The notes below the pieces were generated by a model. That model worked only from the letters and a program-made list of their open reading frames with translations. It ran no database searches and was not told the origin of the DNA. Both the position numbers and the translations under genes were made by a program. Positions 5,675-9,525 of a stretch of 9,525 nt of DNA are shown here, one piece after another; position 1 is the first letter of the stretch; the number at the start of each line of letters is the position of its first letter. The DNA is from an uncultured Selenomonadales bacterium (GTDB lineage Bacteria > Bacillota_C > Negativicutes > Selenomonadales > Selenomonadaceae), in NCBI GenBank assembly GCA_946407175.1, contig CAMJNB010000025.1:1-9525 (forward strand), given 5' to 3'.

Positions 5675-7228
5675 TTGGATAGTTTGTTTTTTGCCGCGCT
5701 TGCTCCAATAATATGGTTGGTAATAGCGCTAATCGTTTTAAAATTGCCGGCATGGCAAGCCTGTTCTGTAGCACTCATATTTGCATTTATTATGTCAATG
5801 AATTTTTTCGGCATGCCCTTACGCGACACGGCAACGGCGGCGTTGGAAGGCGCCACAATGGCAGTGTGGCCAATCATTTGGGTTATCATTTCTGCGATTT
5901 TCACCTACAACTTGTCAGTCTTCACAAAAGGCATTGAAACAATCAAAGAAATGTTAAACTCCGTCAGCACAGATCAGCGCGTAATAATTCTGTTAATAGC
6001 GTGGGGATTCGGCGGCTTTTTGGAATGTATGTCCGGTTTCGGTACGGCGGTTGCAATAGGCGCGTCAATGTTGGTAAGTATCGGCATAAATCCAATTTCG
6101 GCTATCATAGTCTGTCTTTTGGCAAATGCGGTTCAATCGTCCTACGGTTCAATCGGTCTGCCGCTTATCACTCTCGCACAGTTGACGAACTTTGACGGTT
6201 CACAAATTGCCACGTTCACTACACTTCAACTCAGCGTAATGATGATTATCATGCCGTTTTTAATGCTCGTGACATTCGGCGGCTCGTTAAAGGCATTGAG
6301 AGGCATGATTCCCGCTTGTCTTGTCGCAGGATTAGGATTTTTGGTACCGGCAGTTGTGGCAGGTAAATTTATGGGCGCGGGACTTGCCGGCGTTGCGGGC
6401 GCAATTTTTTCAATGGGATTAATCATCGCCTACGCAAAAATGTTCCCCGTGAAAGATGAGGAATATGAAGTTCCGCCGGTTGAGTCAACTTCAGAGATAA
6501 CCTTTGAAAAAGGGTTAAAAGCATGGTTGCCCTTCATTTTGATTTTCATTTTATTAATCGTAACTTCAAAACTCGTGCCGCCGGTAAATGACTTTTTAAG
6601 CCAGTTTAAAACTTCAATACCTATTTACACCGGCGAAGGCGCGGGACTTTATACATTCACGTGGATTGTCACGCCGGGTACTTTGATTATGATTTCGGCG
6701 ATAATTTCCGGCTTTGTACAAGGTGCTACGGTCAGCGATATGTTAAGCGTCTTGCACAGAACGGTTAATACGCTTATACCGACGTTTATCACGATGATAA
6801 CGATAATTGCAACTGCGCGCGTAATGGGTTACAGCGGCATGATAACGACAATGGCGGAAGCGGCTGTTGCGGCGACGGGAACACTTTACCCCGCAATTTC
6901 ACCGCTTATCGGCGCGGCAGGTTCATTTATCACCGGCTCGGCTACTACCAGCGGCGTACTCTTCGGCAAGTTGCAGGCAGATGCGGCGTTGGCAATAGGC
7001 GCAAATGAAGTAGGTCAATCGTGGATGGCGGCGGCTAATGCAGCTGGCGCTTGCGTAGGTAAAATTATTTCTCCGCAGTCAATCGCTATCGGCGTGGCGG
7101 CTGTCGGTCTGCGCGGCGTTGAAAGTCAAATTATGTCGTTCGCAATTAAAGTTTTCATTCCCTTCGTAATTATGATGGGCGCTATAGTTTATTTCGGCGA
7201 ATCTTTTGTTTCGGCAATTATAGGCTAA
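5675..7228 (+). CDS. lctP: L-lactate permease, LctP family
   Basis: A 517-residue multi-pass inner-membrane transporter of the lactate permease family, which imports lactate (and often glycolate) with protons. Nearly the whole chain is hydrophobic helices separated by short loops. There is one longer polar loop, about residues 257-280, with DEEYE and several Glu. Family signatures are clear: GFLECMSGFGTAVAIG (114-129), GSATTSGVLFG (421-431) and GKIISPQSIAIG (462-473). Length is close to the usual 520-560. The start is TTG at 5675: the frame is closed by TGA at 5666-5668, and GAGG (5661-5664) lies 10 bases upstream. An ATG at 5665 abuts the Shine-Dalgarno and leads to a stop after five codons, so it is not the start. 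No lactate dehydrogenase or LldR-type regulator gene is in the window. leuA follows after 58 bases. Confidence 0.93.
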   Translation: MDSLFFAALAPIIWLVIALIVLKLPAWQACSVALIFAFIMSMNFFGMPLRDTATAALEGATMAVWPIIWVIISAIFTYNLSVFTKGIETIKEMLNSVSTDQRVIILLIAWGFGGFLECMSGFGTAVAIGASMLVSIGINPISAIIVCLLANAVQSSYGSIGLPLITLAQLTNFDGSQIATFTTLQLSVMMIIMPFLMLVTFGGSLKALRGMIPACLVAGLGFLVPAVVAGKFMGAGLAGVAGAIFSMGLIIAYAKMFPVKDEEYEVPPVESTSEITFEKGLKAWLPFILIFILLIVTSKLVPPVNDFLSQFKTSIPIYTGEGAGLYTFTWIVTPGTLIMISAIISGFVQGATVSDMLSVLHRTVNTLIPTFITMITIIATARVMGYSGMITTMAEAAVAATGTLYPAISPLIGAAGSFITGSATTSGVLFGKLQADAALAIGANEVGQSWMAAANAAGACVGKIISPQSIAIGVAAVGLRGVESQIMSFAIKVFIPFVIMMGAIVYFGESFVSAIIG

Positions 7229-7286
7229 AATTTACGTATACAAAAATTTAATTAAAAAATTTTTGAATGAGGTGTTAATTTAAAGA

Positions 7287-8957
7287 ATGGTAAATCACAC
7301 TAAGTACAGCAAAGGTTACTTTATGCCGCCTGAAATTGATTTGGAATGGGCGAAGAAAGAATATCCCGACAAGGCGCCGATTTGGTGCAGTGTGGATCTG
7401 CGTGACGGCAATCAGTCACTTATAATTCCGATGAGTCTTGATGAAAAGATTGAGTTTTACAAGACGCTTGTCAAAATCGGCTTTAAAGAAATTGAAGTAG
7501 GTTTTCCCGCCGCGTCTGATACTGAATATGCACTTCTGCGCAAGCTCATTGAAGACAATTTAATTCCGGACGACGTAACGGTACAGGTTTTGACGCAAGC
7601 ACGCGAACATATTATCAAGAAGACTTTCGAGGCATTGGAAGGTGCCAAAAACGCCATTGTTCACGTCTACAACTCCACTTCCCTTGCACAGCGCGAACAG
7701 GTTTTCAGAATGTCCAAAGACGAGATTAAACAAATTGCGGTTGACGGCGCAAAACTTTTGCTGGAACTTACAGAAAAAGCCGGTGCAAATTACCGCTTTG
7801 AATATTCGCCGGAAAGTTTCACCGGTACCGAGCCGGAATACGCGCTGGAAGTTTGCAACGCCGTTTTGGACGTATGGCAGCCGGTAATTGACCGCAAGCC
7901 GATTATAAACATTCCCGTCACTGTTGAAATGTCAATGCCGCACGTCTACGCAATGCAGGTGGCGTACATAAATAAAAATCTCAAATACCGCGACAAAGTT
8001 GTTTTAAGCCTTCACCCGCACAATGACAGAGGTTCCGGCGTTGCGGATTCCGAAATGGGACTTTTGGCAGGCGCTGACAGAATTGAAGGTACGCTTTTCG
8101 GCAACGGCGAACGTACCGGCAACGTCGATATCATCACTCTTGCAATGAATATGTTTGCTCTCGGCGTTGACCCCAAACTTGACTTCACCGATATGCCGTC
8201 ACTTGTCGAAATTTACGAACGTGTAACGCGAATGAAAGTGCATGACCGTCAACCCTACGCAGGTACATTGGTATTCACGGCGTTCAGCGGCAGTCACCAA
8301 GACGCCATTGCTAAGGGTATGCATTGGCGTGATGAGAAAAATCCCGACCGTTGGACTGTTCCCTACCTGCCGATTGACCCGCACGACGTTGGGCGCGAAT
8401 ATGACGGCGACGTTATCAGAATCAACAGTCAAAGCGGCAAAGGCGGCGTCGGCTTTATCATGGAGCAACGCTACGGTATCGATATGCCTAAGAAGATGCG
8501 TGAGGACTTCGGCTACTGCGTCAAGCGCGTTTCAGACATAAAGCACAAAGAACTTTTGCCGGACGAAATTTATCAGATTTTCCATGAAGAATATGTAAAC
8601 GTCGAAAAGCCGTACAAGCTGATTGACTTCCACTTAAAAAAAGAACCCGGCGGTTTCCGCGCAGGTGATGTTGAAATGGAAGTAAACGGTCAACACGTTA
8701 TCTACAAGGCAAGAGGTAACGGCAGACTTGACGCCGTTTCCAACGCGGTACAAGAAAATCTCGGCATTACCTACAGAGATTTAACCTACAACGAACACGC
8801 GCTTGAAATCGGACAGAGTTCAAACGCTATCGCCTACATAAGCATTACAGATAAAGACGGCAAAATTGTTTGGGGCGTCGGCAAGGATACAGATATTATC
8901 ACCGCGTCTATTCAAGCTTTAATCAGTGCTGTCAATCGCCTTGTTGCCGCTGAATAA
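7287..8957 (+). CDS. leuA: 2-isopropylmalate synthase, long (yeast/actinobacterial) type
   Basis: Condenses acetyl-CoA with 2-oxoisovalerate, the committed step of leucine synthesis; cytoplasmic. At 556 residues it matches the longer LeuA class. Seen: the TIM-barrel opening APIWCSVDLRDGNQS (30-44), whose DLRDGNQ is typical of that class; the metal-binding HPHNDRG (243-249, His243 and His245); and GTLFGNGERTGNVD (268-281). The C-terminal part (about 440-556) fits the LeuA regulatory domain, which in relatives binds leucine for feedback inhibition. The ATG start has GAGGTG at 7269-7274, a rather long 12-base spacing. No leuBCD, ilv gene, T-box or leader peptide is visible, so control may be mainly by feedback or by read-through from lctP. 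It ends 45 bases before an intrinsic terminator. Confidence 0.95.
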   Translation: MVNHTKYSKGYFMPPEIDLEWAKKEYPDKAPIWCSVDLRDGNQSLIIPMSLDEKIEFYKTLVKIGFKEIEVGFPAASDTEYALLRKLIEDNLIPDDVTVQVLTQAREHIIKKTFEALEGAKNAIVHVYNSTSLAQREQVFRMSKDEIKQIAVDGAKLLLELTEKAGANYRFEYSPESFTGTEPEYALEVCNAVLDVWQPVIDRKPIINIPVTVEMSMPHVYAMQVAYINKNLKYRDKVVLSLHPHNDRGSGVADSEMGLLAGADRIEGTLFGNGERTGNVDIITLAMNMFALGVDPKLDFTDMPSLVEIYERVTRMKVHDRQPYAGTLVFTAFSGSHQDAIAKGMHWRDEKNPDRWTVPYLPIDPHDVGREYDGDVIRINSQSGKGGVGFIMEQRYGIDMPKKMREDFGYCVKRVSDIKHKELLPDEIYQIFHEEYVNVEKPYKLIDFHLKKEPGGFRAGDVEMEVNGQHVIYKARGNGRLDAVSNAVQENLGITYRDLTYNEHALEIGQSSNAIAYISITDKDGKIVWGVGKDTDIITASIQALISAVNRLVAAE

Positions 8958-9002
8958 TTTCTTTGTAAATATTTAACTTTAAACTTAAACTGAAATTTCA
9001 AG

Positions 9003-9027
9003 TCTCGGCTACGGTCGAGATTTTTTT
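9003..9027 (+). terminator. Intrinsic terminator after leuA
   Basis: TCTCGGC-TACG-GTCGAGA forms a 7-base-pair stem (one G-T pair) with a TACG tetraloop, followed directly by seven T. It is the only clear Rho-independent terminator in the window and ends the lctP-leuA unit. Confidence 0.9.
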
Positions 9028-9059
9028 GTAGCTTTTGTAGTTTTTGAAGATTTTGTAGC
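9024..9059 (+). repeat. Nonamer tandem array D (4 units)
   Basis: Four contiguous 9-base units: TTTTGTAGC, TTTTGTAGT, TTTTGAAGA, TTTTGTAGC. It begins inside the terminator's T-run and ends 15 bases before the DUF262 start. The unit is GCTACAAAA on the minus strand, which recalls the GCTACAA units of array B. No promoter for the next gene is recognisable in it. Confidence 0.75.
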
Positions 9060-9074
9060 ATTGGGGGAATTTTT

Positions 9075-9525
9075 TTGAAGGAATTGACAATAGCAAATTT
9101 AATTCGCGGCGTTGAAAAAAGGCAGTATCTTTTACCGACGATACAGCGCGGCTTTGTATGGGAGTCGAAAAAAATTGAAACGCTTTTTGACAGCTTATTA
9201 CGCGGCTTTCCGATAAGTTCATTTTTGTTTTGGGAAGTGCCGGACGAAGATGAGGATAAATTCAAATTTTACGATTTTGTTAGGGATTATAATTTTTACG
9301 GCACGGACCCGCGCAGTTTCGCTGAATTTGGCAAGGCGCCGCATATGGCGGTTTTGGACGGTCAACAACGTATCACGTCATTTTATATCGGCTTGAAGGG
9401 CTCGTACATTCCTAAGACCGTACAACGCGCTAGAAAGCCTGCTGATGAAGTACATGAGCCGCAAAAACTTTATCTCAACCTGTTGAAAATAAATGCGGAC
9501 AGCGATGTAGGTGACGACGACGCGG
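9075..9525 (+). CDS. DUF262 (GmrS-N-type, ParB-like fold) protein, N-terminal part cut by window edge
   Basis: The 150 visible codons run open to the edge. Seen: PTIQRGFVW (21-29) and VLDGQQRITS (93-102), the two hallmark motifs of DUF262, with a KIETLFDSLLRGFPIS helix between them (33-48). In GmrSD-type restriction enzymes and related antiphage proteins this domain has a ParB-like nucleotide-hydrolysing fold, often followed by a DUF1524 HNH nuclease domain. Whether DUF1524 follows here cannot be seen. The start is TTG at 9075: TGA at 9045-9047 closes the frame upstream, GGGGG (9063-9067) gives a ribosome site 7 bases away, and the protein begins just ahead of the domain as usual. The first in-frame ATG is at residue 91, after the QRGFVW motif. 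It sits beyond the leuA terminator and is the only likely accessory gene here. DUF262 proteins not linked to defence also exist. Confidence 0.88.
   Translation, partial: MKELTIANLIRGVEKRQYLLPTIQRGFVWESKKIETLFDSLLRGFPISSFLFWEVPDEDEDKFKFYDFVRDYNFYGTDPRSFAEFGKAPHMAVLDGQQRITSFYIGLKGSYIPKTVQRARKPADEVHEPQKLYLNLLKINADSDVGDDDA

Noticed and set aside
5665..5682. Five-codon upstream frame (ATG at 5665) overlapping the lctP start
   Set aside because: The ATG abuts the Shine-Dalgarno with no spacing, so initiation there is unlikely.
7241..7265. AT-rich inverted repeat CAAAAATTT...AAATTTTTG between lctP and leuA as a terminator
   Set aside because: The stem of about 9 base pairs is almost all A-T with no T-run beyond it, and A/T runs of this kind are common in the spacers here.
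7229..7286. T-box or leucine attenuator before leuA
   Set aside because: The gap is only 58 bases and shows no T-box sequence, leucine-codon leader or competing hairpins.
8912..9265. Minus-strand open frames across the leuA end, terminator and DUF262 start
   Set aside because: They cross the terminator and the repeat array; the Lys/Gln-rich periodic peptide is just the 9-base repeat translated. The opposite strand carries the DUF262 motifs.

Overview
This looks like ordinary chromosome from an anaerobic, probably Negativicutes-type (Selenomonas/Veillonella-like) member of the Bacillota. That placement is inference. It rests on AT-rich spacers full of A/T runs, strong GGAGG-type Shine-Dalgarno sites with frequent TTG and GTG starts, an LctP-type lactate permease, and an actinobacterial/yeast-type 2-isopropylmalate synthase. 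No rRNA, tRNA, insertion sequence, phage gene or CRISPR array is visible.

Layout: positions 1-483 (minus) hold the N-terminal third of phosphoglucosamine mutase, glmM. A divergent promoter region with a heptamer repeat array separates it from a PHP-family phosphoesterase similar to histidinol phosphatase (633-1481, plus). Next is a two-gene unit: a compact stand-alone GTPase domain resembling the GTPase part of HydF (1591-2043), coupled to a secreted protein of unknown family (2049-3071). This unit converges on a minus-strand biotin carboxylase, accC (3127-4569). Divergent from accC is a GalT/HIT-like nucleotidyltransferase-fold protein of the DUF4931 kind (4721-5506). Then come an L-lactate permease (5675-7228) and 2-isopropylmalate synthase, leuA (7287-8957), which ends at a clear intrinsic terminator. 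The window closes inside a DUF262-type protein (9075 to the edge), a family typical of GmrSD-like restriction systems.

The metabolic genes serve cell-wall amino sugar supply, lactate uptake, carboxylation of a biotinylated carrier and leucine synthesis. They do not form one pathway. lctP and leuA may be co-transcribed, since only 58 bases and no clear terminator separate them.

The less expected content lies in four places. (i) Three intergenic arrays of 7-base direct repeats share the loose consensus AGYTANN, and a related 9-base array sits downstream of leuA. They lie at gene ends or between promoters. (ii) The small GTPase has degenerate or shortened switch elements and is coupled to a secreted protein. 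(iii) A long hairpin sits in the leader of the lactate permease. (iv) The DUF262 gene at the right edge could mark the start of a defence cluster. I did not find a complete new multi-gene system inside the window.
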